A DNA stretch of 9,215 nucleotides from the NCBI GenBank assembly GCA_002345845.1, contig DDWF01000295.1:280-9494 (forward strand), given 5' to 3'. Source of the stretch: Betaproteobacteria bacterium UBA2293. GTDB lineage: Bacteria; Pseudomonadota; Gammaproteobacteria; Burkholderiales; Rhodocyclaceae. The position numbers were made by a program, and so were the translations under genes. Below, piece after piece: positions 1 through 7,683 of this stretch (within the stretch, counting starts at the first letter, position 1; every line of letters begins with the position of its first letter). The notes beneath the pieces were generated by a model. It was not told the origin of the DNA, did not search any database, and saw only the letters and a list, made by a program, of their open reading frames with translations.

Positions 1-1
1 C

Positions 2-826
2 GACCGCATGCTCGATCTCGGCTTTGCCCAGGAACTGGCCACCGTCTTCGCCGCCCTGCCCAAGCAGCGGCAGACGCTGCTCTTTTCGGCCACCTTCTCC
101 GACGAGATCCGCAGCCTGGCCAAAGGCCGCCTGCGCGAACCGCTGTCGATCGAGGTGGCGCCACGCAACAGCACGGTCAAGGCGATCAAGCAGTGGGCGG
201 TGCCGGTGGACAAGAAGCGCAAGACGGAGCTGTTCCTGTTCATGTTGAAGGACCGCCAGTGGGGCCAGGTGCTGGTCTTCGTCAAGACGAAAAAAGGCGC
301 CGACGAACTGGTGGCCCGCCTGCAGGCGAAGAAGATCGCCGCCGACGCGATCCACGGCGACCGGCCGCAGGCGGCACGCCAGCGGGCGCTCGACAGCTTC
401 AAGGCGGGCGAGGTACAGATTCTCGTCGCCACCGACGTTGCCGCCCGCGGCATCGATATCGACGATCTGCCGCAGGTGGTCAATTTCGACCTGCCGATCG
501 TTGCCGAAGACTACATCCACCGCATCGGCCGCACCGGCCGGGCCGGTGCCAGCGGTGAGGCGATCTCGCTGGTCTGCGCCGACGAGGCACCGCTGCTGCT
601 GGCCATCGAGACCCTGCTCAAACAGACCCTGGAACGCGAGGAAGAACCGGGCTTCGAGCCGGATCACCGGGTGCCGGCCACCGCCCCCGGCACCCCGGCC
701 AAACCGAAAAAGCCGAAGACCACGGGTGGGCGTAGCGGCAAGGGCGTACCCGGCAACTGGGTTGGCTTCGACGCACCGGCCGCCGGCAAGAGCCGGCGCA
801 GCAGCGGCAAGCCCCGCGGACGTTAA
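2..826 (+). CDS. rhlE: ATP-dependent RNA helicase RhlE (5' truncated by window)
   Basis: This is the C-terminal part of a DEAD-box RNA helicase. The frame is open from base 2 and the start lies outside the window, so the Q motif, Walker A and DEAD box are not visible. Seen in order: DRMLDLGF just after the missing DEAD box, motif III SAT near base 86, a VDKKRK segment typical of RhlE, motif IV-like VLVFVKTKKGAD, IHGDRPQAAR, motif V ATDVAARGID near 428, and motif VI HRIGRTGR near 518. These match the E. coli RhlE pattern closely, including the VNFDLP and SLVCADE stretches. After the helicase core comes a low-complexity tail rich in Pro, Lys, Arg and Gly that ends in GKPRGR, as is common for RNA contact in this family. 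The family unwinds short RNA duplexes using ATP and is linked to ribosome maturation and RNA decay. The RhlE subfamily call is strong; the exact role is inferred. Confidence 0.93.
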   Translation, partial: DRMLDLGFAQELATVFAALPKQRQTLLFSATFSDEIRSLAKGRLREPLSIEVAPRNSTVKAIKQWAVPVDKKRKTELFLFMLKDRQWGQVLVFVKTKKGADELVARLQAKKIAADAIHGDRPQAARQRALDSFKAGEVQILVATDVAARGIDIDDLPQVVNFDLPIVAEDYIHRIGRTGRAGASGEAISLVCADEAPLLLAIETLLKQTLEREEEPGFEPDHRVPATAPGTPAKPKKPKTTGGRSGKGVPGNWVGFDAPAAGKSRRSSGKPRGR

Positions 827-831
827 TCCCC

Positions 832-837
832 TACAAT
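832..837 (+). promoter_or_regulatory. Possible -10 element upstream of the hemerythrin kinase
   Basis: TACAAT lies 41 bases before the kinase start, just after the rhlE stop codon. It is one mismatch from TATAAT. The bases 16-18 upstream show no good -35 hexamer, so this is a weak call. It would give the kinase its own transcript, separate from rhlE. No convincing Shine-Dalgarno sequence precedes the kinase ATG either; only GGAC about 6 bases upstream. Confidence 0.3.
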
Positions 838-877
838 CGCTGCATCAGGCGCGCAACTGGCCCGAACGGACACCCCG

Positions 878-3853
878 ATGACTTCGCCGACGACTTCGAT
901 CGACATCTTCCCCTGGGACGATCACTTCAACACCGGGCTGGCGGAGGTGGATGAACAGCATCGGCAGCTGGTGGCCCTGATCAACCTGCTCGCCAGCCAC
1001 GTCGCCTACGGTTCGTTGCCGGCCGAGCTGGATCGCGTTTTCGACGAACTGGCGAATTACACCGTCTACCACTTCAGCACCGAGGAGGCGATATGGCGTC
1101 GCTATCTGGCCAACGAGCGAACGGAAGCCACGCACCGAGAAGTGCACGCCAATTTCGTCCGCGAAGTAAGCGAATTGCGCGCCGCCCTGAGCACGCGAGC
1201 GGCGCGCGAGGTTGCCGAGGATGCCCTCGCCTTTCTCGCCCGCTGGCTGGCCTCGCACATTCTCGAATCCGATCGCCACATGGCCTACATGGTACTGGCC
1301 CTGCAGGCCGGCCTGTCGCCGGAGGCAGCGCGCGAACGAGCCGATCAGCAGATGAGCGGGGCGACGCGAACGCTGATCGACATCATCCTGGCCATCTACG
1401 GCACGCTGTCGACCAATACCCTGCATCTGATGCGCGAGATCGCCGAGCGCCGCGGCGCCGATGCCGCCCTCAAGCGCGAGAGCGAAACGAACCGGGCGCT
1501 GCTGCAGAATGCCAGCGACGGCGTCCATATTCTCGACGCGCGTGCCTGCATCGTCGAAGCCAGCGCATCCTTCTGCGCCATGCTTGGCTATCGGCGCGAC
1601 GAGGTCATCGGCATGCATGTCAGCCAATGGGAGGCCGATTTCGATGCCACCAAGATCGACAGCATGCTGCGCCTGCAGCTCGAAGGCAGCGGCCGCACCG
1701 TATTCGAGACACGCCACCGCTGCAAGGACGGCCGCATCATCGACGTCGAGGTCAGTGGCTACGCCTTGCAGATCGACGGCCAGCCCCTGCTCTTCAACTC
1801 TTCGCGCGACATCACGGCGCGCAAGGCGGCAATCGCCGAACTGCAGGCCGAACGCGAACTGTTCATCGACGGCCCGGTCGGCGTGCTGGTCTGGCAGACG
1901 ACGGCCGGCTGGCCGGTCACCTATGCCTCGCCGAACATCCACAATGTCTTCGGGCGCAGCCGCGAGGCCATGCAGGCGCCCGGCTTCAGTTATGCCGAAT
2001 GCCTGCATCCGGAAGATCGTCAGCGCATCATTGACGAGACCGCTGCCTGCCTGGCCGACCCTGCCCGGCGCAGCTGGGAATGCCGCTACCGCATCGTCTG
2101 GCCCGACGGCAGCGTGCACTGGTTGTACGACTTCACCGTCGCCGAACGCGATGCCAACGGCAAGGCCTTGCGTCTGCGCGGCTACCTGACCGACGACACC
2201 GAGCGTCACGCCATTGCCCACAGCCTGATCAAGACGCACGAACGCCTGAAATTCGCCCTGCATGGTGCCAATGACGGCCTCTGGGACTGGAACCTGGAAA
2301 GCAACACGGTCTACTACTCGCCGCGCTGGCTGGACATGCTCGGCTACCGTCCCGGCGAGCTGCCCGAAACGCTCGACACCTGGGCGATGCTGGTGCATCC
2401 GGAGGACAAGGCGGCAACACTGGCCATGGTCAGCGACTATCTGGAAGGCCGTAGACCAGTGTACGAGGTCGAGTTCCGCATGCGCCACCGCCAGGGCCAG
2501 TGGCTGGACATTCTCGCCCGTGCCCGCCTGGCCTGCCGCGAAGATGGCCAGCCGCTACAGCCGCGCCGACTGATCGGCACCCACGTCGACATCACCGAGC
2601 AGAAACGCCTGCAGCGCGAACTGGAGGATCACAAGCGCCACCTCGAGCAACTGGTCGAACAGCGGACCAACGACCTGTGCCTGGCCAAGGAAGCAGCGGA
2701 AGCTGCCAACCGGGCGAAGAGCGCCTTCCTGGCCAACATGAGCCACGAACTGCGGACGCCGATGAACGCCATCATGGGCATGTCGGGCCTCGCCCTGCGC
2801 CGCACCGAGGATCCCCGGTTGCGCGACCAGCTGGTCAAGATCGACCAGGCGGCGCAGCACCTGCTGGCGGTGATCAACGACATCCTCGACATCTCCAAGA
2901 TCGAAGCCGAACGGCTGACCCTGGAAGTCGTCGACTTCCGTCTGACTGAGGTGCTCGAACACCTGGCCAATCTGGTCGGCCACAAGATCACGGAAAAGGG
3001 CCTGCGTCTGCTCATCGACACCGCCCCCGAGCTGGCCCGACTGGAAGTGCGTGGCGACCCGCTGCGCCTGCGCCAGATCCTGTTCAACCTGGTCGGCAAC
3101 GCGATCAAGTTCACCGGCAGCGGCAGCATCACCGTGCGCACCCGGCTGGCCGAACGCAATGCCCGCGGCACGACCTTGCGCTTCGCCGTCGAGGACACCG
3201 GCATCGGCATTGCCGCGGCCGATCAGGCGCGTCTGTTCCAGGCCTTCGAGCAGGCCGATGGCTCGACCACCCGGCAGTACGGAGGCACCGGCCTGGGCCT
3301 GGCGATCAGCAAGCGCCTGGCCCGCATGATGGGCGGCGACATCGGCGTCATCAGCACGCCGGGCAGTGGCAGCACCTTCTGGTTCACCGTGCATTTCCCG
3401 GTGGCCGACGGCAGCCTCGCCCTGCCTGCGCCGCCGCACGCCGAATCGCCGGAAAACCGGCTGCAGGAAGAATGTTCCGGCATGTGCATCCTGCTGGTCG
3501 AGGACGAGCCGATCAACCAGGAAGTCTCGCGCAGCCTGCTCGAGGAAGTCGGCCTCGCCGTCGAGGTCGCCGATGACGGTTTGGCCGCCGTTGCCAGCTG
3601 CCGCCAGCGGCCTTACGACCTGATCCTGATGGACATCCAGATGCCGCAGCTGAACGGCATCGATGCCACATGCCAGATCCGCGCCCTGCCCGGGCACGAG
3701 CACACGCCGATCCTGGCGATGACCGCCAACGCCTTCGAGCAGGACCGCCAGGCCTGCCTCGACGCCGGCATGAACGACCACATCGCCAAACCGGTGGATC
3801 CCGACCGGCTGTTCAGCACCCTGCTCTACTGGCTGACCCGCCCCCGCCACTGA
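878..3853 (+). CDS. Hemerythrin-PAS-PAS-PAS hybrid sensor histidine kinase/response regulator
   Basis: This is a 991-residue cytoplasmic hybrid kinase with no signal peptide or membrane segment that I can see. Residues 8-135 form a bacteriohemerythrin domain with all seven expected di-iron ligands: H28, H65, E69, H86, H90, H127 and D132. A helical linker leads to PAS1 (about 206-313), PAS2 (327-441) and PAS3 (454-574); the last two carry the HPED signature of the PAS_3 type. A coiled coil (575-620) connects to HisKA with the H box [11 protein letters not shown] (phospho-acceptor H623), then HATPase_c with N741, D773 (DTGIGI) and the GGTGLGL loop at 802-808. The C-terminal receiver (868-985) has E875/D876, phospho-acceptor D919, T949 and K971. 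All catalytic residues are present, so the protein should autophosphorylate and pass phosphate to its own receiver. There is no Hpt domain, and no response regulator or output gene adjacent. By analogy with known hemerythrin sensors such as DcrH, the input is probably O2 or redox state; this is inference. The start at 878 places the hemerythrin domain at the usual distance from the N terminus. Confidence 0.95.
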   Translation: MTSPTTSIDIFPWDDHFNTGLAEVDEQHRQLVALINLLASHVAYGSLPAELDRVFDELANYTVYHFSTEEAIWRRYLANERTEATHREVHANFVREVSELRAALSTRAAREVAEDALAFLARWLASHILESDRHMAYMVLALQAGLSPEAARERADQQMSGATRTLIDIILAIYGTLSTNTLHLMREIAERRGADAALKRESETNRALLQNASDGVHILDARACIVEASASFCAMLGYRRDEVIGMHVSQWEADFDATKIDSMLRLQLEGSGRTVFETRHRCKDGRIIDVEVSGYALQIDGQPLLFNSSRDITARKAAIAELQAERELFIDGPVGVLVWQTTAGWPVTYASPNIHNVFGRSREAMQAPGFSYAECLHPEDRQRIIDETAACLADPARRSWECRYRIVWPDGSVHWLYDFTVAERDANGKALRLRGYLTDDTERHAIAHSLIKTHERLKFALHGANDGLWDWNLESNTVYYSPRWLDMLGYRPGELPETLDTWAMLVHPEDKAATLAMVSDYLEGRRPVYEVEFRMRHRQGQWLDILARARLACREDGQPLQPRRLIGTHVDITEQKRLQRELEDHKRHLEQLVEQRTNDLCLAKEAAEAANRAKSAFLANMSHELRTPMNAIMGMSGLALRRTEDPRLRDQLVKIDQAAQHLLAVINDILDISKIEAERLTLEVVDFRLTEVLEHLANLVGHKITEKGLRLLIDTAPELARLEVRGDPLRLRQILFNLVGNAIKFTGSGSITVRTRLAERNARGTTLRFAVEDTGIGIAAADQARLFQAFEQADGSTTRQYGGTGLGLAISKRLARMMGGDIGVISTPGSGSTFWFTVHFPVADGSLALPAPPHAESPENRLQEECSGMCILLVEDEPINQEVSRSLLEEVGLAVEVADDGLAAVASCRQRPYDLILMDIQMPQLNGIDATCQIRALPGHEHTPILAMTANAFEQDRQACLDAGMNDHIAKPVDPDRLFSTLLYWLTRPRH

Positions 3854-3913
3854 CAACGGCCGCCGCCGCTACATTTGCTTACGCTTGGCCGCCCCGCTGG
3901 CGCCTTCCCGGAC

Positions 3914-3940
3914 TAATATTGAACGTCATTAATTCGGAGG
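3914..3940 (+). promoter_or_regulatory. AT-rich leader with -10-like TAATAT and strong RBS
   Basis: TAATAT (3914-3919) sits in a short AT-rich patch inside otherwise GC-rich DNA. It is followed by a strong Shine-Dalgarno GGAGG (3936-3940) with 7 bases to the ATG at 3948. No good -35 hexamer is visible at the right distance. The RBS is clear; the promoter is only a candidate, possibly for an alternative sigma factor given the stress-type gene downstream. Confidence 0.35.
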
Positions 3941-3947
3941 AACCATC

Positions 3948-4193
3948 ATGGGCATCATCTGGACCATCGTCCTCGGCTTCGTCATCGGAGTCATCGCCAA
4001 GTTCCTGCATCCCGGCCGCGACGGCATGGGTTTCATCGCCACCATCCTGCTCGGTATTGCCGGCTCCTTCCTGGCCGGCGTCATCGGCCAGTTCTTCGGC
4101 TGGTACCGGGCCGGCGAAGGCGCCGGTTTCATCGCCTCGGTGATCGTCGCCATCCTGCTGCTGGCCATCGTCAGCCGCCTGCGCCAACGCTAA
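3948..4193 (+). CDS. GlsB/YeaQ/YmgE family small membrane protein
   Basis: An 81-residue, very hydrophobic protein of the family once called transglycosylase-associated proteins. It has the family's usual length and layout: an N-terminal helix beginning MGIIWTIVLGFVIGVIAKF, a short polar turn with HPGRDGMGF, a second glycine-rich helix (about 29-49), a polar loop WYRAGEGAGF, and a third helix (about 59-76) ending in a basic SRLRQR tail. Three inner-membrane segments are expected. Members are linked to general, envelope or acid stress in several bacteria, but their biochemical function is unknown. The strong GGAGG ribosome site supports this start and suggests high expression. The next gene begins 22 bases downstream, so the two are probably co-transcribed. 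The family call is secure; the role is not. Confidence 0.9.
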   Translation: MGIIWTIVLGFVIGVIAKFLHPGRDGMGFIATILLGIAGSFLAGVIGQFFGWYRAGEGAGFIASVIVAILLLAIVSRLRQR

Positions 4194-4215
4194 GCCCCCG
4201 CCAAAGGAAATCATC

Positions 4216-4896
4216 ATGCGCCTTGCCCCCCTCGCCGCCGCGCTGTTCGCCGGCGCCCTGCTGGCCACCACCGCCCAGGCCGGCCCGCTGATCGAACTGA
4301 GCGCCGACGCCAGCCGCCCGGCCGCCAACGACCTGCTGCGCGCCAGCGTCTACGCCGAAGCCAGCGGCAGCAACCCGGCCGATCTGGCACGCAAGATCAA
4401 CCAGGACATCGCCGAAGCGCTGAAGCTGATCCGCAACCATCCTTCGGTCACGGTGAAGACCGGCCAGCAAAGCACCTACCCGGTGTACGGCCAGAACCAG
4501 AAGGTGGAAAGCTGGCGCAACCGCTCCGAACTGCTGCTCGAATCGAAGGATCAGGCAACGATGTCGGAGCTGCTCGGCAAGCTGCAGGCGATGCGTCTGG
4601 CCCTTGGCCACCTCAGTCAGTTACCGTCGCCGGCGACGCGTGCCGTCGCCGAGGACGAAGCGACGCGCGACGCCATCCGCGCCTTCCGCGCCCGCGCCGG
4701 CCTGATCGCCGAGCAGTTCGGCAAGCCCTACAAGATCAAGCAGCTCAACATCCAGCAGCAGGGCAGCCACCCGCCACCCGTGCCGATGTTCCGCGCCGCC
4801 AAGTCGATGATGGCGGAAGCCGCGCCGATGCCGATCGAGGCCGGCGATAGCCAGGTGACGACCAGCGTCAGCGGCCAGATCGAACTGGCCGACTGA
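4216..4896 (+). CDS. SIMPL domain (DUF541) secreted protein
   Basis: A 226-residue periplasmic or outer-membrane-associated protein of the SIMPL/DUF541 family (related to YggE and BP26). Residues 1-22 are a typical signal peptide: a basic start, a hydrophobic Leu/Ala core, and an AQA signal peptidase I site before G23. The mature part starts with IELSADASRPAANDLLRASVYAEA, which matches the family's opening strand. The region around 75-110 (VKTGQQSTYPVYG and WRNRSELLLES) is also typical. A Pro/Met/Ala-rich loop (about 180-205) precedes a last strand TTSVSGQIEL, as in relatives. AAAGGA at 4203-4208 lies 7 bases before the ATG. The gene follows the GlsB-type gene closely and ends one base before the convergent yceH stop. 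The family is associated with oxidative or envelope stress and can oligomerise, but no enzymatic activity is established. Confidence 0.9.
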   Translation: MRLAPLAAALFAGALLATTAQAGPLIELSADASRPAANDLLRASVYAEASGSNPADLARKINQDIAEALKLIRNHPSVTVKTGQQSTYPVYGQNQKVESWRNRSELLLESKDQATMSELLGKLQAMRLALGHLSQLPSPATRAVAEDEATRDAIRAFRARAGLIAEQFGKPYKIKQLNIQQQGSHPPPVPMFRAAKSMMAEAAPMPIEAGDSQVTTSVSGQIELAD

Positions 4897-4897
4897 C

Positions 4898-5533
4898 TCA
4901 GCCGCCGAGTTCGGCGCGCAGGGCGGCGAGCAGCGTGCGCAGTTCGCCAACCTCGACTTCCAGCGCCGCGACGCGGCCCTTCAATTCCTCAATCTCCTGA
5001 TTGCCGGCGCGACCACCCGCCGCCGGCATCTCCACTGCCGGCTGGCCGCTGAGCAGGTGACTCCAGCGATTTTCGCGCGCTCCGGGCAGGCGCGGCAGTT
5101 CGACGACCAGGCCACGGCCGGCCAGTTCTTCGAGAAAGGCCTCGACCGAGGAAATGTCGGCGAAGCGGTGCAGGCGCTCGCAGTTCAGGCGCAGTTCGCC
5201 GGCCGTCTGCGGGCCGCGCAGCATCAGCACGGTGAGCAGCGCCGACGCCTGGGTCGGCACGCCGAGCACCTTTTCCAGCCGATGATCGAAGCGGACCACG
5301 CGGCTGCCGCTGACCTCGACCACCAGCCCGCCATCTTTCAGAGCGTCGAGGGCTTGCAGGATTTCCGCTTCGCTCAGGTCGAGCACCGGCTGGCGGCTGG
5401 TCTTCTGGTTGCAGCCGGCAGCCAGGGCGTTCACCGACAGCGGATAGGTGTCGGGCACGGTGCGCTGCTTTTCGACCAGCGTGCCGAGGACCCGGGTTTC
5501 GGCCAGGGTGAGGACGGGGAGAGTGTCGGACAT
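4898..5533 (-). CDS. yceH: YceH family protein (DUF480)
   Basis: A 211-residue protein of the YceH/DUF480 (UPF0502) family. It opens with LTLAETRVLGTLVEKQRTVPDTYPLS, and the conserved stretch continues into NALAAGCNQKTSR, the family hallmark. Two winged-helix-like units follow (roughly residues 8-85 and 90-165), with the conserved LRLNCERLHRF and a RENRWSHLL motif. The C-terminal 35 residues (QEIEELKGRVAALEVEVGELRTLL region) form a predicted coiled coil, also found in relatives, which suggests oligomerisation. The fold suggests nucleic-acid or protein binding, but the function is not established. It is the last gene of the minus-strand unit, starting 26 bases after the exonuclease stop, and no strong ribosome site is visible before its ATG. 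Its 3' end meets the SIMPL gene with one base between the two stop codons. Confidence 0.93.
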   Translation of the reverse strand: MSDTLPVLTLAETRVLGTLVEKQRTVPDTYPLSVNALAAGCNQKTSRQPVLDLSEAEILQALDALKDGGLVVEVSGSRVVRFDHRLEKVLGVPTQASALLTVLMLRGPQTAGELRLNCERLHRFADISSVEAFLEELAGRGLVVELPRLPGARENRWSHLLSGQPAVEMPAAGGRAGNQEIEELKGRVAALEVEVGELRTLLAALRAELGG

Positions 5534-5559
5534 GGACTTGGACTTTCGACGAAGGGGCT

Positions 5560-6171
5560 TTAATCAGCGCGTCGCTGGCTGGCCTGCCAGGCGCGATACA
5601 GGCGCAGCGCGACATGGGCGTCGTTGGCGGCGTAGAGCAATTGGCGCTGGGTCAATGTGCGGCTGGCCCAGTTGCTGGTGCCGGTCTTTTTCGATTTCTG
5701 CAGTCGCTGACCGAAGAAATGAGCGACCGCCACCTTGGCCCCGACCGTGCCGCGATGCCCCGCGCCGCGCAGCTTCTCGCCAAGATCGAGGACGTTGTGC
5801 AGGTTGATGCCAAGCCGTGCGTGCAGCGCGCTGCGGTCGTTACCCAGGCCGAGGCCGACCTTGAGCACGGTCGGCGATTCGAGGATGGCGCGCAGCGCCG
5901 CATGGTCGCCGCCGCGGGCGATGGTGAACAGCCAGCAATGATCGTCGGTAGCCAGCTGGACCAGATGTGGCCCGGTCGATACCTCGCCCTTGAGAAAAGT
6001 CGGCTTCGACTCGGTATCGAAACCGACGGCGTCGGTGGCCAGCAGCGCTGCCTGCGCGGCGGCGGCCAGTTCCGGCGTGTTGACCAGCGTCACCTGCGCC
6101 AGCGTGATCCCGGGATAGTCGGGCAGTTCGGCCTCGGCCAGCTCGGCCCGACTCATTTCGACACCGCTCAT
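5560..6171 (-). CDS. 3'-5' exonuclease, RNase D/WRN-exo type (DEDDy)
   Basis: A 203-residue DEDDy exonuclease that cleaves nucleotides from 3' ends of nucleic acid. Counting from the start chosen here, Exo I is VGFDTESKP with D52 and E54, Exo II is GLGLGNDRSAL with D112, and Exo III is LLYAANDAHVALRLY with Y180 and D184, so all four acidic metal ligands and the tyrosine are present. The GTSNWASRTLTQRQ segment before Exo III is typical of the short stand-alone bacterial relatives. The protein has no HRDC domains, so it is not classical RNase D; substrate (DNA or RNA) cannot be told from sequence. The chosen ATG overlaps the stop of the upstream carboxylesterase as ATGA, pointing to translational coupling. 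An earlier GTG at 6192 and a later ATG at 6156 are possible but less attractive. Confidence 0.92.
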   Translation of the reverse strand: MSGVEMSRAELAEAELPDYPGITLAQVTLVNTPELAAAAQAALLATDAVGFDTESKPTFLKGEVSTGPHLVQLATDDHCWLFTIARGGDHAALRAILESPTVLKVGLGLGNDRSALHARLGINLHNVLDLGEKLRGAGHRGTVGAKVAVAHFFGQRLQKSKKTGTSNWASRTLTQRQLLYAANDAHVALRLYRAWQASQRRAD

Positions 6172-6839
6172 GTCAGGCGCTCGCGCAGCCACTGGCCGAT
6201 GTCCTCGACCTCCTCCAGGCAGACCGAATGCGGCATCGGGTATTCCTGCCAGACGACGGCATGGCCGTGGGCCTGGACGAAATCGCGGGCGCGCTGACCG
6301 AGCGCCGGCGACACCACATCGTCATGAGTACCGTGCGCGGCGAACACCGGTAGCGCCTGGTTGGCCGGGGTCGCTTCACGTTCGACCAAAGCTTCGACCG
6401 GCAGATAGGTGGACAGTGCGATGAGTCCGGCCAGCCTTTCCGGGTGCGTCAGCGCCGTCGTGTAGGCGACCGCCCCGCCCTGCGAGAAGCCGGCCAGGAA
6501 AATGCGGGCGCAGGGAATGCCGCGGGCGTTCTCGCGTTCGATCAGGCGGCGGATGGCATCGCGCGAATGGACAATGCCGGCCTCGTCGATGCGCCGGCTG
6601 TTCGGCTCCAGCGAAATGATGTCGTACCAGGCCGGCATCACGTAGCCGCCGTTGCAGGTCACCGGCATTTCCGGCGCGTTGGGAAAGACGAAGCGCACGC
6701 CGGGGCTGGCCGCCAGGCCGAGTTCCGGCACCACCGGGACGAAGTCGGAGCCGTCGGCACCGAGGCCATGCAGCCAGATCACCGCATATTGCGGATCGTC
6801 GCCGTGAACCAGTTCGATGGTTTCCAATAGTTGTTCCAT
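6168..6839 (-). CDS. Alpha/beta hydrolase, phospholipase/carboxylesterase family
   Basis: A 223-residue cytoplasmic serine hydrolase of the carboxylesterase/acyl-protein-thioesterase-like family (EstB type), acting on short acyl esters. Seen: IWLHGLGADGSDF (residues 21-33) forming the oxyanion region, the nucleophile elbow GFSQGG with S119, the acid in HGTHDDVV (D173), and H204 in YPMPHSV, so the triad is complete. Length is typical. Start choice: AAGGA lies 6 bases before the ATG at 6839, the best ribosome site; another ATG at 6845 overlaps the deformylase stop as ATGA and would add two residues. The longer frame back to 6944 runs through the deformylase gene and is not believable. The 3' end overlaps the exonuclease start. 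Physiological substrate is unknown. Confidence 0.94.
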   Translation of the reverse strand: MEQLLETIELVHGDDPQYAVIWLHGLGADGSDFVPVVPELGLAASPGVRFVFPNAPEMPVTCNGGYVMPAWYDIISLEPNSRRIDEAGIVHSRDAIRRLIERENARGIPCARIFLAGFSQGGAVAYTTALTHPERLAGLIALSTYLPVEALVEREATPANQALPVFAAHGTHDDVVSPALGQRARDFVQAHGHAVVWQEYPMPHSVCLEEVEDIGQWLRERLT

Positions 6840-6841
6840 GT

Positions 6842-7372
6842 TCATTCCTTTTCCGCCAGTCCGGGAAACAGTACATCGGTGAAGCCGAAGCGCGTCAGAT
6901 CGCGCATTCGCGTCGGGTACAGGCGGCCGATCAGGTGATCGCATTCATGCTGGACGACGCGGGCATGGAAGCCCTCGACCGTGCGGTCGATCGGCTGCCC
7001 GCGCTCGTCGACGCCCTGATAGCGGATACGGGTAAATCGCGGCACCTCGCCGCGCAGGCCAGGCACCGACAGGCAGCCCTCCCAGCCGAGTTCCTCGTCG
7101 GCCGACAGCGGCGTGATCAGCGGGTTGATCAGGATCGTCTGCGGTATCGCATCTGCCGCCGGATAACGCTCGCTATGCTCGAAGCCGAAGATCACCAGCT
7201 GCAGCCCGACGCCGATCTGCGGCGCCGCCAGGCCGACACCGCCCGCCGCCGCCATGGTCTCGAACATGTCCTCGATCAGTTCAGCCAGTGCCGGCGTGGT
7301 GAAATCGACAACCGGCCGGGCGATTTCCAGCAGGCGTGGATCGCCCATGCGCAAGATGCTTCTGACGGCCAT
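6842..7372 (-). CDS. def: Peptide deformylase
   Basis: A 176-residue peptide deformylase, which removes the formyl group from the initiator methionine of new proteins. The three diagnostic motifs are present: [12 protein letters not shown] (residues 44-55; motif 1, with Val where many enzymes have Ile), WEGCLSVPG with metal ligand C100, and QHECDHLIG with ligands H142 and H146 and catalytic E143. The length is near the usual 165-180. AAGGA lies 7 bases before the ATG, a good ribosome site. It is the first gene of the four-gene minus-strand unit. It is not next to fmt, where the housekeeping copy usually lies in proteobacteria, so it may be a second deformylase of the genome; that is inference. 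Its start is only 36 bases from the divergent gene at 7409. Confidence 0.97.
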   Translation of the reverse strand: MAVRSILRMGDPRLLEIARPVVDFTTPALAELIEDMFETMAAAGGVGLAAPQIGVGLQLVIFGFEHSERYPAADAIPQTILINPLITPLSADEELGWEGCLSVPGLRGEVPRFTRIRYQGVDERGQPIDRTVEGFHARVVQHECDHLIGRLYPTRMRDLTRFGFTDVLFPGLAEKE

Positions 7373-7379
7373 CGGGGTA

Positions 7380-7409
7380 TCCTTGGGTTTTTGGCAGGAT
7401 GCAAGTGTA
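7380..7409 (-). promoter_or_regulatory. Possible -10 and RBS for the def operon
   Basis: Read on the minus strand, TACACT (7409-7404) resembles a -10 box and is followed by the AAGGA ribosome site (7384-7380) of def. A matching -35 hexamer is not obvious; the best at about 18 bases is TTCCTT. If the -10 is right, the def promoter overlaps the start codon of the divergent gene at 7409, so the two units would compete for the same DNA. The RBS is secure, the promoter weak. Confidence 0.35.
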
Positions 7410-7654
7410 TGGGATCAACACCGCGGAAAGGAATCCTCGCCTGGCTGAAAGGGCTGTTCGCCCGGCCGGCACAATCGCTTTCCGACATCGAACAGGCGCG
7501 CCGGCTGATCGCCGCCATCGACCGTGGCGGCATCCCGCTCAATCCGGCACGGATCAATGCCGTGGCCCGCAACCTCGGCCTGGAAGTCAGCAAAACCGCC
7601 GCCCCCGCCGAGACCATCGAGCGTCTGCGCGCCGCCGTCAAACGCGCCGGATGA
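7409..7654 (+). CDS. Small hypothetical protein, divergent from def
   Basis: An 81-residue protein I do not recognise. It begins [20 protein letters not shown], a basic amphipathic segment, followed by [20 protein letters not shown] and [16 protein letters not shown], then a final helix [14 protein letters not shown]. The pattern looks like a small all-helical protein; the middle part could be a helix-turn-helix-like or nucleic-acid-binding unit, but that is only an impression. No signal peptide, cysteine pair or metal motif is visible. Codon third positions are strongly G/C, as in neighbouring genes, which supports real coding. AGGA (7396-7399) stands 9 bases before the ATG, and a terminator hairpin overlaps its stop codon. 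A competing frame from ATG 7399 has no such support. Confidence 0.65.
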   Translation: MGSTPRKGILAWLKGLFARPAQSLSDIEQARRLIAAIDRGGIPLNPARINAVARNLGLEVSKTAAPAETIERLRAAVKRAG

Positions 7655-7674
7655 GGCGACTGCCTCAATATTTT
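7652..7674 (+). terminator. Intrinsic terminator overlapping the stop codon of the small gene
   Basis: TGAGGC (7652-7657) and GCCTCA (7662-7667) form a perfect 6-bp stem with loop GACT, followed by AATATTTT. The stem's first three bases are the TGA stop codon of the 7409 gene. The T tract is short and interrupted, so termination may be partial. The tail is on the plus strand only, so it serves the small gene and separates it from the winged-helix/dbpA unit. Confidence 0.6.
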
Positions 7675-7683
7675 CAAGGCCTT

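Noticed and set aside
845..2488. A 547-codon open frame on the minus strand opposite the kinase gene
   Set aside because: It lies wholly antisense to a gene with unmistakable domains, and its translation shows no family motif. Long antisense frames are expected in high-GC DNA.
2555..3856. A 433-codon minus-strand frame opposite the kinase C-terminal half
   Set aside because: It mirrors the plus-strand codons of HisKA, HATPase and receiver; there is no motif, RBS or promoter of its own.
4903..4916. Hairpin CGCCG-AGTT-CGGCG near the convergent stops as a bidirectional terminator
   Set aside because: The stem is only 5 bp, no T run follows on either strand, and it lies in the yceH coding region.
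5057..6297. Plus-strand frames at 5057-5563 and 5614-6297
   Set aside because: They are antisense to yceH and the exonuclease, whose motifs are clear; the translations show no recognisable domain.
6845..6944. An N-terminal extension of the carboxylesterase back to 6944
   Set aside because: It would run through the 3' end of def in another frame, has no homology-like content, and ignores the good AAGGA ribosome site before 6839.
6935..7408. An extension of the small gene upstream to 6935
   Set aside because: That stretch is antisense to the deformylase motifs; the believable protein begins at the ATG at 7409 with its own RBS.
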